In this document: positions 14,822 to 24,940 of the stretch, one piece after another
Layout of the letters: each line of letters starts with the position of its first letter
Numbering within the stretch: the stretch's first letter is position 1
From: Hydrogenophaga sp.
GTDB lineage: Bacteria; Pseudomonadota; Gammaproteobacteria; Burkholderiales; Burkholderiaceae_C
Direction of reading: 5' to 3'
NCBI GenBank assembly: GCA_011391495.1
Contig: JAABQK010000009.1
Location: forward strand, 1-64,000
DNA: 64,000 nt
Notes under the pieces: generated by a model
The model's database searches: none
What the model saw: only the letters and a program-made list of their open reading frames with translations
What the model was told of the DNA's origin: nothing
Program-made: the position numbers and the translations under genes

Positions 14822-17800
14822 ATGACCCAACTCAACGCCGATTACCAGGCCCTGGCCAACTACCGCCCCACGAACAAGGTGCGCTTCGTCACCGCAGCCA
14901 GCCTGTTCGATGGACACGACGCGGCCATCAACATCATGCGCCGCATCCTGCAGGGCATGGGCGCGGAGGTGATCCACCTTGGCCACAACCGCTCGGTCGA
15001 CGAAGTGGTGACCGCGGCGCTGCAGGAAGATGCGCAGGGCATCGCCATCAGCTCGTACCAGGGCGGACACGTGGAGTACTTCAAGTACATGGTGGACCTG
15101 CTGCGCCAGCGCGGCGGTGCACACATCCAGGTGTTCGGCGGCGGCGGCGGGGTGATCGTGCCGGCCGAGATCCGTGAGCTGCAGGACTACGGCGTGGCGC
15201 GCATCTACAGCCCCGAAGACGGCCAGCGCATGGGCCTGGCCGGCATGATCGGCGAGATGGTCATGCGTTGCGACCAGGACATCAGCGGTTTTGCGCCGAC
15301 CGACATCGCCGCTATTCGGGGCCAGGGCGAGACGCACTGGCGGGCACTCGCCCAGCTCATCACCGCGCTGGAGAACGGCCGCGCCGATGCGTCCCTGGTG
15401 GCAACCATCCGCAACGAGGCCGCGGGCAAGAAGGTACCCGTGCTCGGCATCACCGGCACCGGTGGTGCCGGCAAATCCTCACTCACCGACGAGCTGATCC
15501 GCCGCCTGCGGCTGGACCAGGGCGATGCCTTGCGCGTGGCGGTGATCTCCATCGACCCGTCACGCCGCAAGAGCGGTGGCGCCCTGCTCGGCGACCGCAT
15601 CCGCATGAACGCGATTGCCCCCTGGCAGCAGGGCCAGCGGGTCTTCATGCGCTCGCTCGCCACCCGCGATTTCGGTTCCGAGATCAGCGCGGCGCTGCCC
15701 GATGTGGTGGCGGCTTGCAAGGCCTCGGGCTTCGACCTGATCGTGGTCGAGACCTCGGGCATCGGCCAGGGCGACGCGGCCATCGTGCCGCATGTGGACG
15801 TACCCATGTACGTGATGACGCCCGAGTTCGGTGCCGCCAGCCAGCTGGAGAAGATCGACATGCTCGACTTCGCCGAGTTCGTCGCCATCAACAAATTCGA
15901 CCGCAAGGGCGCGCCCGACGCGCTGCGCGACGTGGCCAAGCAGGTGCAACGCAACCGCGAGGCGTGGACCACGCCGGCCGAGCAGATGCCGGTGTTCGGC
16001 ACCATGGCTGCACGCTTCAACGACGATGGCGTGACCGCGCTCTACCAGGCGCTCAAGCCGCGCCTGCACGCGCTGGGCCTGCCCTTGCAGGAGGGCCGGC
16101 TGCCGCTGGTGGCGGTGCGGCACAGCACCCACCAGACCACCATCGTGCCCGGTGCACGCACCCGCTACCTGGCCGAAATTGCCGACACCGTTCGCAGCTA
16201 CAAGAGACGGGCGAGGGAGCAGGCGAAACTGGCCCGCGAGATCCAGCAACTGCGTGAAGCCGCCCGCATGCTGAGCCGGGACAAGCCCAACCGGCCCAAG
16301 GCGTCCGAGGCGGCGATCGACCTCGCGCAGCAGCGTGAGTTCGACCAGGACCCGGCCGCGCGCAAGCTGCTGGCCCAGTGGCCCGACATGCAAAAGGCCT
16401 ACGCGGGCGACGAGTATGTGGTGAAGATCCGCGACAAGGAGATCCGCACCGCACTCACCACGAAGTCGCTCTCGGGCACCACCATCCGCAAGGTGGCGCT
16501 GCCGCAGTTCGAGGACCACGGGGAAATCCTGAAGTGGCTGATGCTCGACAACGTGCCCGGCAGCTTCCCCTACACCGCCGGCACCTTTGCCTTCAAGCGC
16601 GAGAACGAAGACCCGACCCGCATGTTCGCCGGCGAAGGCGATGCCTTCCGCACCAACCGCCGCTTCAAGTTGCTGAGCGAGGGCACGCCGGCGAAGCGCC
16701 TGTCCACCGCCTTCGACTCGGTCACGCTCTACGGCAACGACCCCGACCCGCGCCCGGACATCTACGGCAAGGTCGGCAACTCGGGCGTTTCCATTGCCAC
16801 GCTGGACGACATGAAGGTGCTCTACGGTGGCTTCGACCTGTGCCACCCGGCCACCTCCGTCTCCATGACCATCAACGGCCCGGCACCCAGCATCCTGGCG
16901 ATGTTCATGAACACGGCCATTGACCAGAACATCGAGAAGTTCAAGGCGGACAACGGCCGCGAGCCGACCGACACCGAGGCGCAGAAAATCCGCGAATGGG
17001 TGCTGGCCAACGTGCGCGGCACGGTGCAGGCCGACATCCTGAAGGAAGACCAGGGCCAGAACACCTGCATCTTCAGCACCGAGTTCAGCCTGAAGGTGAT
17101 GGGCGACATCGCCGAGTACTTCGTGCACCACGACGTGCGCAACTTCTACTCGGTGAGCATCTCCGGCTACCACATCGCAGAAGCCGGCGCGAACCCGATC
17201 AGCCAGCTGGCCTTCACGCTGTCCAACGGCTTCACCTTCGTCGAAGCGTACCTGGCGCGCGGCATGCACATCGACGACTTCGCGCCCAACCTCTCCTTCT
17301 TCTTCAGCAACGGCATGGACCCGGAGTACACCGTGCTCGGGCGCGTGGCGCGCCGCATCTGGGCGGTGGCCATGCGCGACCGCTACGGAGCGAACGAGCG
17401 CAGCCAGAAGCTGAAATACCACGTGCAGACCAGCGGCCGCAGCCTGCACGCGCAGGAGATCCAGTTCAACGACATCCGCACCACGCTGCAGGCGCTGATC
17501 GCGATCTACGACAACTGCAACTCGCTGCACACCAACGCCTTCGATGAAGCGATCACCACGCCGACCGAAGACTCGGTGCGCCGCGCCATGGCGATCCAGC
17601 TCATCATCAACCGCGAGTGGGGTCTGGCGAAAAATGAAAACCCCAACCAGGGCGCCTTCATCATCGACGACCTGACCGAACTGGTCGAGGAAGCGGTGCT
17701 GGCCGAGTTCGAGCGGATCGCCGAGCGCGGTGGCGTGCTGGGCGCCATGGAGACCGGCTACCAGCGCGGCAAGATCCAGGACGAGAGCATGCACTACGAG

Positions 17801-18115
17801 ATGCTCAAGCACACCGGCGAGTACCCCATCGTCGGCGTCAACACCTTCCGCAACCCGCACGGCGACGCGGTGATGGACAAGCTCGAACTGGCGCGCTCGA
17901 CCGAAGAGGAAAAGCAGTCGCAGTTGCAGCGCCTGCAGGACTTCCACAACCGCCATGCCGCCGAAGCGCCCGCCATGCTGCAGCGCCTGCAGCAGGCGGT
18001 GATCGAGAACCGCAACGTGTTCGAGGTGCTGATGGATGCGGTGCGCGTGTGCTCGCTCGGCCAGATCACCCACGCGCTGTTTGCGGTTGGCGGGCAGTAC
18101 CGGCGCAACATGTGA
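14822..18115 (+). CDS. icmF: Fused isobutyryl-CoA mutase IcmF
   Basis: The 1097-residue protein has the three-part IcmF layout. An N-terminal B12 domain (residues ~18-150) carries DGHDAAI with the Co-ligating H32. A MeaB-like G-protein chaperone domain follows (Walker A GTGGAGKS at 212-219, [17 protein letters not shown] after it). The C-terminal acyl-CoA mutase domain (~540-1097) includes [15 protein letters not shown] and [22 protein letters not shown]. Length agrees with Cupriavidus IcmF (about 1090). It interconverts isobutyryl-CoA and n-butyryl-CoA, and in relatives pivalyl-CoA and isovaleryl-CoA, using adenosylcobalamin, with GTP-driven cofactor loading. The start at 14822 fits the homologous N terminus. 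It is probably transcribed with ppk2. Confidence 0.95.
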   Translation: MTQLNADYQALANYRPTNKVRFVTAASLFDGHDAAINIMRRILQGMGAEVIHLGHNRSVDEVVTAALQEDAQGIAISSYQGGHVEYFKYMVDLLRQRGGAHIQVFGGGGGVIVPAEIRELQDYGVARIYSPEDGQRMGLAGMIGEMVMRCDQDISGFAPTDIAAIRGQGETHWRALAQLITALENGRADASLVATIRNEAAGKKVPVLGITGTGGAGKSSLTDELIRRLRLDQGDALRVAVISIDPSRRKSGGALLGDRIRMNAIAPWQQGQRVFMRSLATRDFGSEISAALPDVVAACKASGFDLIVVETSGIGQGDAAIVPHVDVPMYVMTPEFGAASQLEKIDMLDFAEFVAINKFDRKGAPDALRDVAKQVQRNREAWTTPAEQMPVFGTMAARFNDDGVTALYQALKPRLHALGLPLQEGRLPLVAVRHSTHQTTIVPGARTRYLAEIADTVRSYKRRAREQAKLAREIQQLREAARMLSRDKPNRPKASEAAIDLAQQREFDQDPAARKLLAQWPDMQKAYAGDEYVVKIRDKEIRTALTTKSLSGTTIRKVALPQFEDHGEILKWLMLDNVPGSFPYTAGTFAFKRENEDPTRMFAGEGDAFRTNRRFKLLSEGTPAKRLSTAFDSVTLYGNDPDPRPDIYGKVGNSGVSIATLDDMKVLYGGFDLCHPATSVSMTINGPAPSILAMFMNTAIDQNIEKFKADNGREPTDTEAQKIREWVLANVRGTVQADILKEDQGQNTCIFSTEFSLKVMGDIAEYFVHHDVRNFYSVSISGYHIAEAGANPISQLAFTLSNGFTFVEAYLARGMHIDDFAPNLSFFFSNGMDPEYTVLGRVARRIWAVAMRDRYGANERSQKLKYHVQTSGRSLHAQEIQFNDIRTTLQALIAIYDNCNSLHTNAFDEAITTPTEDSVRRAMAIQLIINREWGLAKNENPNQGAFIIDDLTELVEEAVLAEFERIAERGGVLGAMETGYQRGKIQDESMHYEMLKHTGEYPIVGVNTFRNPHGDAVMDKLELARSTEEEKQSQLQRLQDFHNRHAAEAPAMLQRLQQAVIENRNVFEVLMDAVRVCSLGQITHALFAVGGQYRRNM

Positions 18116-18178
18116 TGAGCCGGGGGTCAGCGTTTCGGTCCTGCTAGACTGAATCTCACCCCCGCGCGACATCACGCC

Positions 18179-21100
18179 ATGCAGCCACCCTCCGGCCAGT
18201 TCGACACCCCGCCCCTGACCGGCCCCACGGTGCCGGCCGGGGAGGCCCATGCAGCCTCTCTATGGTCGCAGCGGGCCCTGCTGCGCTGGCTGACGGCGCT
18301 GGCCATTGCCCTGCTGCTGGGCGCCACAGCGGCCTTCCTGTGGACAGGGCGACAACGCGCGCTGGACGACGCGAGCGCCCAGGCGGTGCGGCGTGTCGCC
18401 GGGCTGGCCCAGGACCTGGAGCAGTCGCTGGCCCTGGCCCGCCTGTCCATCGAGCAGGCCGAAGCCCGCCTGGCGTCGTTGCCACCTGGGGCACCCTTGA
18501 GCACCCTGCAGACGGAAGCCGCGGCGGACCGGTCCGCCCTGCTGTCAGCCCTTCCTTTGCCGTTCGAACTGCATGTGCTGGATCGCCAGGGGCATGTGCT
18601 CGATGTGGCGGCCCCGGCCCGCCGTGCCGGCTCACCGGAGCGGGCACCGCATCAGTTCATGTCGGGCAATCTGTCACCTGGGCGGTGGCATGTGGGCGTT
18701 CCCGAAGGCCCGCCGAACGCACGGGTCATTCCCCTGGTCTGGGCCGCAGCCCCCAACCCCCATGGCGTCACCGGCTACAACGCAGACCTCTCCTTCTCCG
18801 CCCTGCTGGCCCGGCTGGAGAGAGACCGGGTACCCGACAGCGGTGGCTCCGCCCTGGTCAGGATCGAGGCCGACGGCTCGGCCACCGTGCTCGCACGCGC
18901 CCCCTTTGCCGAGCAGGCACTGGGGCAGCCGCTGCGGACACCCTGGGTCCGGGCGATGGCCACGTCGCCACAAGGCGTCGTGGAAACCCTGAGCCCGCTC
19001 GATGGCATCCGCCGGCAGACCGCCTACCAGCGCCTGGGCGCAGAAGCAGGCTCGATGGCCATCGCCTACGGCGTCTCCATCGACGCCACGCTGGCTGCCT
19101 GGAACGCCCAGCTGCCTTTCGTCGTGCTCACCGCCCTGCTGCTGGCCGGCGGCATGGGCTACGGTGGCTGGCGGCTGGACCGTTCGCTGGGTGCGCTCGC
19201 CGAGAGCGAAAAGCGCTTTCGCCTGGCAGCCGCCTCGGGACATGTCTGGGACTGGGATCTGGAAACCGGCGTGGTCCGTTTCCCGTCGGCCGCGTGGCGC
19301 ACCATGGGTTATGCGGCACCGCTTCAGGGCGAAACGGCTCGTCTGTTCGCGTCGCACCTGCACACGAAGGACGTGAGCACGTTGCGGGCGAATCTGGTGC
19401 GCCACCTGCGCGACCGCGAGCCGTTTTCGGCCACCTTCCGCATGCTGGACGCCCAGGGCCAGCTGCACTGGTTCGAAACCCAGGGTCAGGCCACCTGGAA
19501 CGCGGGAGGGCGTGCCACCTACATGGCCGGGACGGCCTTCGAGATCACCGAGCGCCAGGCGCTGGAGGAATCGCAGCGCCAGATCCAGCACCGGCTCGAT
19601 ACGGTGGCCAACGCAGCGTCGGCCCTGTTCTGGACCAGCGACCTGTCCATGCGGACCGACTGGGTGAACCGGCGCTGGCTCGAATTCACCGGTCGCAGCC
19701 AGGCCGAGGAACTGGGCATGAACTGGACTTCCAGCATGCATCCCGACGACCGCGAACGCTGCGGGGCCGCCTACGCGGCGGCTTTCGAAGCCCGAGAGCC
19801 TTTCGCCCTGGAATACCGGCGGCGCCACCACGACGGTGGCTACCGCTGGGTGCTCGACCAGGGCCGGCCGCGCCACGATGCCGACGGCAGGTTCATCGGT
19901 TTCATCGGCTCCTGCGTCGAGCTCACCGGACTCAAGGCCGCCGAACAGGCGGCGGCCCATCAGCAGCAGTTGCTGGACCGCGTCTTCGACGTGCTGCCCG
20001 ACCTGTTCTTCCTGATCGACCCGGATGGCACCATCCGCGAGTACAAGGCCAGTTCCCTGGGCGACCTCCACGTGCCGCCCGGGCAGTTCCTGGGGCGGCG
20101 CATGCAGGACGTGCTGCCGCCGGACCCCGCTGCGCAGTTCGAGCAGAAGCTGGACCTGGCACGCCAGGGCGAACTGGTCACCTACCGCTACAGCCTGCAG
20201 GTACCGCAAGGCCTGAAAACCTATGAAGCCCGGCTGGCGCGGCTGCCCGATGCCGCCCAGCTGATGGCCATCGTGCGCGACGTCACCGACCAGAGCATGC
20301 TGGAACAGGAACGCGAGCGCCTGAGCCAGTTTGTGGTGCTGCTGTTCCGGCTCGCGAGCAGCTTCATCAACCTGCCGCTGCCGCACATCGACCGGGAGAT
20401 CAACCGCGCGCTGGGTGAAATGGGGCGCTTCGTGGGCGCCGACCGCGCCTACCTGTTCAAGTACGATTTCGAGGCCCACACCAGCTCCAACACCCACGAG
20501 TGGTGTGCCGAGGGCATCCCGCCCCAGATCCAGAACCAGCAGGACCTGAGCCTGGACGCATCGCCAGCGCTGGTGGACATCCACCGGCGCGGCGAGCTCT
20601 TCCACGTGTCCAACGTGGCGGACCTGCCCGAGGGTTGGCTCAAGGACTTCCTTCTGCACCAGGGCATCCGCAGCGTGATCCTGCTGCCGCTGATGGGCAG
20701 CAGCGACTGCCTGGGCTTCGTCGGCTTCGACTCGGTGCGCGAGCAGCACGACCACGACCAGGAAGAGCAAGGGCTGCTACGCCTTTTCGCCAGCATGCTG
20801 GTCAACGTGTACGAGCGCCAGCGCGCCGACACCCAGGTCAGGCAATTGACCGCCGACCTGGAGCGACGGGTGCGGGAACGCACGCAGCAACTGGATGCCA
20901 GCGTGCAGCGCCTCAGCCAGATCAATGCCGAACTGGAAACCTTCACCTACTCGGTGTCACACGACCTGAAATCCCCGCTGCGCAGCCTGGAGGGGTTTTG
21001 CACCCTCCTGCTGGAGGAACACGCACAGCAACTCGACGCCGAGGCTCGGGACTACCTCGGGCGCATCCAGAGGGCCGCCCGCCACATGGCCCTGCTGATC

Positions 21101-21598
21101 AACGACCTGCTCGCCTACGCCCGGCTTGAACCCCAGCAGGATCTGAGCAGCGTGTCACTGGTCGCTCTCACCGCCAGCGTGCTCGACGGACTGCGCAACG
21201 AACTGGATGCCTGCGGCACCCGACTCCAGCTGTCGATCCCGGAGGGCCTGAGCGTACAGGCGTCCCCGCAGGGGCTGGCCATGGTGCTGCGCAACCTGAT
21301 CGACAACGCGCTGAAGTTCAGCCAGCCGGGCCTGCCACCGGTCATCCGCATCTCCGCCTGCGTGCAGGGTCCCTGGGTCCGGCTGACCGTGGCGGACAAC
21401 GGGCAGGGTTTCGACATGCAGTACCACGACCGCATCTTCGCCCTGTTCCAGCGCCTGCACCGTGCGGACCAGGTGCCGGGCACCGGCATCGGCCTGGCGA
21501 TGGTGCACAAGGCGGTGCAGCGCATGGGCGGGCGGATCCGGGCCGAGAGCACGCCCGGCCAGGGCGCCTCGTTCCACATCGAGTTGCTGCAAGCCTGA
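18179..21598 (+). CDS. Membrane multi-PAS/GAF sensor histidine kinase
   Basis: The 1139-residue kinase has a first membrane helix at about 36-58, an extracytoplasmic sensor of about 250 residues (CHASE/Cache-like in position, not assignable by eye), and a second helix at ~311-332. These are followed by three PAS-type units (~340-460, with WDWDLETGVVRF; ~470-590; ~600-705, with RVFDVLPDLFFLID) and a GAF domain (~715-880). A phytochrome-type kinase core follows: H928 in FTYSVSHDLKSPLRSLEG, N box LRNLIDNALKF and G box ADNGQGFD with GTGIGLAMV. There is no receiver and no adjacent response regulator gene. The start at 18179 lacks a strong ribosome site. The signal is unknown. Confidence 0.87.
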   Translation: MQPPSGQFDTPPLTGPTVPAGEAHAASLWSQRALLRWLTALAIALLLGATAAFLWTGRQRALDDASAQAVRRVAGLAQDLEQSLALARLSIEQAEARLASLPPGAPLSTLQTEAAADRSALLSALPLPFELHVLDRQGHVLDVAAPARRAGSPERAPHQFMSGNLSPGRWHVGVPEGPPNARVIPLVWAAAPNPHGVTGYNADLSFSALLARLERDRVPDSGGSALVRIEADGSATVLARAPFAEQALGQPLRTPWVRAMATSPQGVVETLSPLDGIRRQTAYQRLGAEAGSMAIAYGVSIDATLAAWNAQLPFVVLTALLLAGGMGYGGWRLDRSLGALAESEKRFRLAAASGHVWDWDLETGVVRFPSAAWRTMGYAAPLQGETARLFASHLHTKDVSTLRANLVRHLRDREPFSATFRMLDAQGQLHWFETQGQATWNAGGRATYMAGTAFEITERQALEESQRQIQHRLDTVANAASALFWTSDLSMRTDWVNRRWLEFTGRSQAEELGMNWTSSMHPDDRERCGAAYAAAFEAREPFALEYRRRHHDGGYRWVLDQGRPRHDADGRFIGFIGSCVELTGLKAAEQAAAHQQQLLDRVFDVLPDLFFLIDPDGTIREYKASSLGDLHVPPGQFLGRRMQDVLPPDPAAQFEQKLDLARQGELVTYRYSLQVPQGLKTYEARLARLPDAAQLMAIVRDVTDQSMLEQERERLSQFVVLLFRLASSFINLPLPHIDREINRALGEMGRFVGADRAYLFKYDFEAHTSSNTHEWCAEGIPPQIQNQQDLSLDASPALVDIHRRGELFHVSNVADLPEGWLKDFLLHQGIRSVILLPLMGSSDCLGFVGFDSVREQHDHDQEEQGLLRLFASMLVNVYERQRADTQVRQLTADLERRVRERTQQLDASVQRLSQINAELETFTYSVSHDLKSPLRSLEGFCTLLLEEHAQQLDAEARDYLGRIQRAARHMALLINDLLAYARLEPQQDLSSVSLVALTASVLDGLRNELDACGTRLQLSIPEGLSVQASPQGLAMVLRNLIDNALKFSQPGLPPVIRISACVQGPWVRLTVADNGQGFDMQYHDRIFALFQRLHRADQVPGTGIGLAMVHKAVQRMGGRIRAESTPGQGASFHIELLQA

Positions 21599-21661
21599 GG
21601 CCAGGGACGCAGTCTCCGTGCGAGGTCCATCGGGCGGGATCGGCCACCCGCGGCCGGCGGC

Positions 21662-22744
21662 TCAACCGGCCCTGGCCAGCGGCAGGTTGAGCAGCAGGTT
21701 CTGCGGCTTGAGCTTGAGCAGCCCGTCGGCGGTCATGGCCAGGCCCAGGTAGACCGGCCTGCCCTGCATGTCGGCCTGCATGTGCTGCGGCTCGACAAAA
21801 CGAAGCCGGAACAGGCTGATCAGCCGCTGCTGGCGCTCGGGCGGCACGTCCTGCCCCCGATACAGGTCGTTGAGCAGCTGGCTGGATTCGGCATCCAGCC
21901 CCAGGTGCCAACGCCAGGACGGGTCTTCGATGCGCGCCTCGGGCTGGATGCTCACCTCCACGGCCAGGAAATGGCGGACCCATCGCTCCAGCACGGACGA
22001 CAAGGCCTTCAGCCCCGATTGCGCGCGGCTCATGGTGAGCGTCAGCCCGTGCGGCAGCTCGCGCTGGATCTCGTGCGTGAGGTCGAGCAGAAAGTTGAAC
22101 CGGCCCGGGCCTTCGCGACTCTGCAGGTAGCGACCGGCGTTGTCCGGCCCCAGCACGTCCATCTGCACCGCCGGCAGCGCCGCGCCGCCCTGCATCAGCA
22201 GCCGACCCACCGCGCCCAGGCCGCCGGTCTCGTTCAGCCCATCGAGCACCTCGCTGTCGCCGGCCAGCACCCGTCCGTCTTGCACACCGACGCGCTGGCG
22301 CCGGAACAGCAGTTCGGCCGCGCGCCATGACCATGGATCGGTTTCGTCGCGCAGCAGGCTGCGGACGATGGCCTGCACCATCAGGTCCAGGAACAGCGGC
22401 GGGACCTGGATCGACCCGGCCTGGAAGAACCCGGCGTAGGCGGCTTCCAGCGAGCCCGCAGCGATCACCGCGTCGCGAAAGTCGAGGAACAGCCGGTGGT
22501 TGGCGCGCGCATCAGGGTCCAGGAGAGCATCCAGCTCGCGTGGCGCCACTGGCCGAGTAGGCGTCTGCACCAGGTCAGCATGCAGGGCACGTTCGGCCGC
22601 GCAGGACTCCTCCACCAGCGCGAGTTCGGGGCGCTGCAGCCACAGGCGCCAGTAAGCGTCGGTCGGTGTGAGCCAGCCTCGGGCGTTGCGATCCAGGCGG
22701 TCGTAGCCGCAGGTGGACCAGATGGGACTTGAGGATTCGGGCAT
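21662..22744 (-). CDS. Conserved protein of unknown function (DUF6352-like)
   Basis: The 360-residue protein has no signal peptide or membrane helix. It opens with IWSTCGYDRLDRNARGWLTPTDAYWRLWLQRPELALVEESC (seen as CGYDRLDRNARGWLTPTDAY and LQRPELALVEESC), which I recognise as a conserved family of Burkholderiales that I believe is DUF6352. Further blocks are LFLDLMVQAIVRSLLRD and RFNFLLDLTHEIQRELPHGL. No catalytic motif stands out. The start at 22744 was chosen over longer in-frame ATGs because the conserved sequence begins there. The gene stands between a kinase gene and a beta-helix remnant, and context does not suggest a role. Confidence 0.68.
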   Translation of the reverse strand: MPESSSPIWSTCGYDRLDRNARGWLTPTDAYWRLWLQRPELALVEESCAAERALHADLVQTPTRPVAPRELDALLDPDARANHRLFLDFRDAVIAAGSLEAAYAGFFQAGSIQVPPLFLDLMVQAIVRSLLRDETDPWSWRAAELLFRRQRVGVQDGRVLAGDSEVLDGLNETGGLGAVGRLLMQGGAALPAVQMDVLGPDNAGRYLQSREGPGRFNFLLDLTHEIQRELPHGLTLTMSRAQSGLKALSSVLERWVRHFLAVEVSIQPEARIEDPSWRWHLGLDAESSQLLNDLYRGQDVPPERQQRLISLFRLRFVEPQHMQADMQGRPVYLGLAMTADGLLKLKPQNLLLNLPLARAG

Positions 22745-22861
22745 GGAGGCAACCCGCGACGCGCCGGGAAGCGCATCGCGGGTCGGGTGAAGCGGCAGGT
22801 GAGCAGATTGTCCTTCACCCCGGGGACCCGCCGGCGAGGCCGGTCCCCATGTCCCCATGAC

Positions 22862-23270
22862 TCAGGGCGCCGACTGCAGGGCGCCGGCCTTGCGGGCGCT
22901 GCCGGTGAGCGGCCGCAACGTGTAGGGCGCGGGTGCGTCGCGGGTGTAGCCCGCGTCGGGCACGCCCGTGAGACCGATCAGGGCCTGCAGTGTGGCGTTG
23001 GGCCAGAAGTTCGGGCTGGCGATGCTGCCGATGTACAGGTTGTGCGCGGGTGCGGCCGAGGTACCCGCGTAGCTGCGCGCAAAATCACACCCATCGATGT
23101 GGATACTCACCGGACCGGCGTCCGACAGCAGACCGTTTCCGATGTCGTAGAAACCGCTGTTGAGGATGAGAAAACCGCCCGTCTTGTGCTCCGCCCGGAT
23201 CCCCGCACCGTTGCGGTCGGGCACCTTCACGTTGTAAAAATCGATGCTGTCGCTGGTGAAGTCGGCAACG
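22862..23270 (-). pseudogene. C-terminal remnant of a right-handed beta-helix protein
   Basis: The minus-strand frame codes for about 135 residues with beta-helix character: DSIDFYNVKVPDRNGAGIR, GGFLILNSGFYDIGNGLLSD, GPVSIHIDGCDFARSYAG and HNLYIGSIASPNFW. This is about four coils of a parallel beta-helix plus a C-terminal cap. It then runs to LTGSARKAGALQSAP. Upstream of about 23270 the same frame stays open but loses repeat character, and no start with a ribosome site or signal peptide is present. Full-length proteins of this kind usually have more than 350 residues, so the gene looks truncated at its 5' end and perhaps deleted internally. A short intact gene is the alternative. Confidence 0.45.
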
Positions 23271-23588
23271 GCAACAACCCAAACAACCTTGCCGCTTGCG
23301 CTGCGCCCGTCGGCAGACAGAGGCGATGAAGACAAGAGGGCGATTCGTTTGGTGACGGTCCTGAGGGGCGATTCGGCGAGCCATCCCTCCGGCGGCACCA
23401 CACACAAGCCAAAGCGGCTTGCAGTCGCAACCGATTGCGCCCACGCACCAGCCCAATGACGAGAGACATGGCGCAGCACAACGGCCACCGCGCCGCGCAC
23501 CCAGCCGAAAACAAGTCGTTAACATCCTTCATCATCCGGCACCTGCAAGGCCCCAGCGCTGCGCCGCCCCATCCAACACACCACAGCC
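23271..23588. other. Intergenic region before arginase
   Basis: About 320 bases without a supported gene. They probably include eroded 5' sequence of the beta-helix remnant and the arginase promoter. A 6-bp hairpin (CAAGCC 23405-23410 with GGCTTG 23416-23421) is the only structure I noticed. Confidence 0.4.
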
Positions 23589-24506
23589 ATGACATCACAC
23601 ATCAGCCTCATTGGCGTGCCCACCGACATCGGTGCCGGCGCGCGCGGCGCCTCCATGGGACCGGAAGCCCTGCGCGTGGCCGGCCTGGCGGCGGTGCTGG
23701 AAAGCCACGGCCTGCAGGTGGCCGACCGCGGCAACCTGAGCGGCCCGTCGAACCCCTGGCTGCCGCCCGCCGAGGGCTACCGGCACCTGCCCGAGGTGGT
23801 GGCCTGGAACAACGCCTTGCACGCGGCGGTTCACGACGAACTGGCGCTGGGCCGCCTGCCCATCGTGCTGGGGGGAGACCATTGCCTGGGTATCGGCTCC
23901 ATCAGTGCCGTGGCGCGACACTGCCGTGAAAGCGGCAAGCGACTTCGCGTGCTCTGGCTCGACGCGCACGCCGACTTCAACACCGCGACCCTCACGCCCA
24001 GTGGCAACATCCACGGCATGCCGGTGGCGGTGCTGTGCGGACACGGCCCGGCGGCGCTCACCGGTATCGGTGGCCAGACACCCGCGATCGCTCCCGAGGT
24101 GGTGCGCCAGATCGGCATCCGAAGCGTGGACGCCGGAGAAAAGCGCTTCGTGCACCAGGCCGGGCTGGAGGTGTTCGACATGCGCTACATCGACGAGATG
24201 GGCATGCGCCACACCATGGAAACGGCGCTGACCGGTCTGGACGACGACACCCACCTGCACGTGAGCTTCGACGTGGACTTCCTCGACCCCGAGATCGCGC
24301 CCGGCGTGGGCACCACCGTGCCCGGCGGCCCCACCTACCGCGAGGCCCAGCTGTGCATGGAAATGATCGCCGACACCGGACGCCTGGCCTCGCTGGACGT
24401 GATGGAACTCAACCCGGCGCTCGACGTGCGCAACCGCACGGCCGAACTGGCGGTGGACCTGATCGAGAGCCTGTTTGGCAAGTCCACGCTGATGCGGAAG
24501 AAATGA
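23589..24506 (+). CDS. rocF: Arginase
   Basis: Arginase hydrolyses arginine to ornithine and urea using a dinuclear manganese centre. The 305-residue protein has all ureohydrolase motifs: GGDHCLGIGS (95-104), LDAHADFNT (124-132) and SFDVDFLDPEIAPGVGT near residue 228, which supply the metal-binding His and Asp residues. The opening SLIGVPTDIGAGARGASMGP is the arginase (not agmatinase) type. Ornithine aminotransferase and urease genes are not in the window. The gene converges with the ABM protein gene; an intergenic repeat lies between them. Confidence 0.95.
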   Translation: MTSHISLIGVPTDIGAGARGASMGPEALRVAGLAAVLESHGLQVADRGNLSGPSNPWLPPAEGYRHLPEVVAWNNALHAAVHDELALGRLPIVLGGDHCLGIGSISAVARHCRESGKRLRVLWLDAHADFNTATLTPSGNIHGMPVAVLCGHGPAALTGIGGQTPAIAPEVVRQIGIRSVDAGEKRFVHQAGLEVFDMRYIDEMGMRHTMETALTGLDDDTHLHVSFDVDFLDPEIAPGVGTTVPGGPTYREAQLCMEMIADTGRLASLDVMELNPALDVRNRTAELAVDLIESLFGKSTLMRKK

Positions 24507-24590
24507 CTCCCCCCGCGCCGCCTGCGGCGTCACCCCCCAGGGGGCAATGCGAGTGGCCCGGCAGAGCCGGCTCCACCGCATCCTGGAGCA
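24507..24590 (+). repeat. Dispersed intergenic repeat, copy A
   Basis: A GC-rich element of about 80 bp, beginning CCCCCCGCGCCGCCTGCGG and containing GTGGCCCGGCAGAGCCGGCT. It holds two short hairpins (GCCGCctGCGGC and CCGGCagaGCCGG). Related copies occur at 48436-48527 and, inverted, at 49684-49762. It lies between convergent genes. Confidence 0.6.
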
Positions 24591-24620
24591 CAGACACGCG
24601 CTCCGGCTGCTGACGGGCTG

Positions 24621-24920
24621 TCAGCTCTTGCCGACCAGTTCGAAGTGCTCCACCACCGGCGGCTGCAGGAAGAACGGGCCGACGATGGCTCGCCATTGCG
24701 TGAACGCATCGGACTGGCGGAAACCCACCGTGTGGTCTTCCAGGGTGTCCCAGTAGATCATCAGGATGTAACGGCCCGCGCTCTCCTGGCTGCGGTTGAC
24801 CTTGAAGCCCTTGAAGCCTTTGGCGGTGGCGATGACGGTGCTGGCGCCGCGCAGGATGGCTTCTTCAAACGCCACGGCGTTGGTGGGGTCGATGCGGATA
24901 TCGGCGTGCTCAAGAATCAT
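24621..24920 (-). CDS. Antibiotic biosynthesis monooxygenase (ABM) domain protein
   Basis: The 99-residue protein is one dimeric ferredoxin-like alpha/beta barrel of the ABM type: ILEHADIRIDPTNAVAFEEA, GFKGFKVNRSQESAGRYILM, YWDTLEDHTVGFRQSDAF, then WRAIVGPFF. Such proteins include small monooxygenases, haem-degrading enzymes and proteins of unknown role; no haem-ligand motif can be assigned. The gene begins 20 bases after the GMC oxidoreductase stop on the same strand, so the two are probably co-transcribed. Confidence 0.8.
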   Translation of the reverse strand: MILEHADIRIDPTNAVAFEEAILRGASTVIATAKGFKGFKVNRSQESAGRYILMIYWDTLEDHTVGFRQSDAFTQWRAIVGPFFLQPPVVEHFELVGKS

Positions 24921-24940
24921 GACGGTCTTTCAGATGGGCC

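Noticed and set aside
15560-18250. 896-codon open frame on the minus strand across icmF
   Set aside because: It is antisense to a highly conserved gene in high-GC DNA, shows His/Val/Arg-rich composition and no family motif.
18179-21598. Large kinase considered as part of the cqs or phc systems
   Set aside because: It has a multi-PAS/GAF phytochrome-type core, not a six-helix sensor, and no linked receiver gene.
22862-23500. Full 212-codon frame taken as an intact gene
   Set aside because: The first ~75 codons show no beta-helix or signal peptide character and no ribosome site, so only the 3' part is supported.
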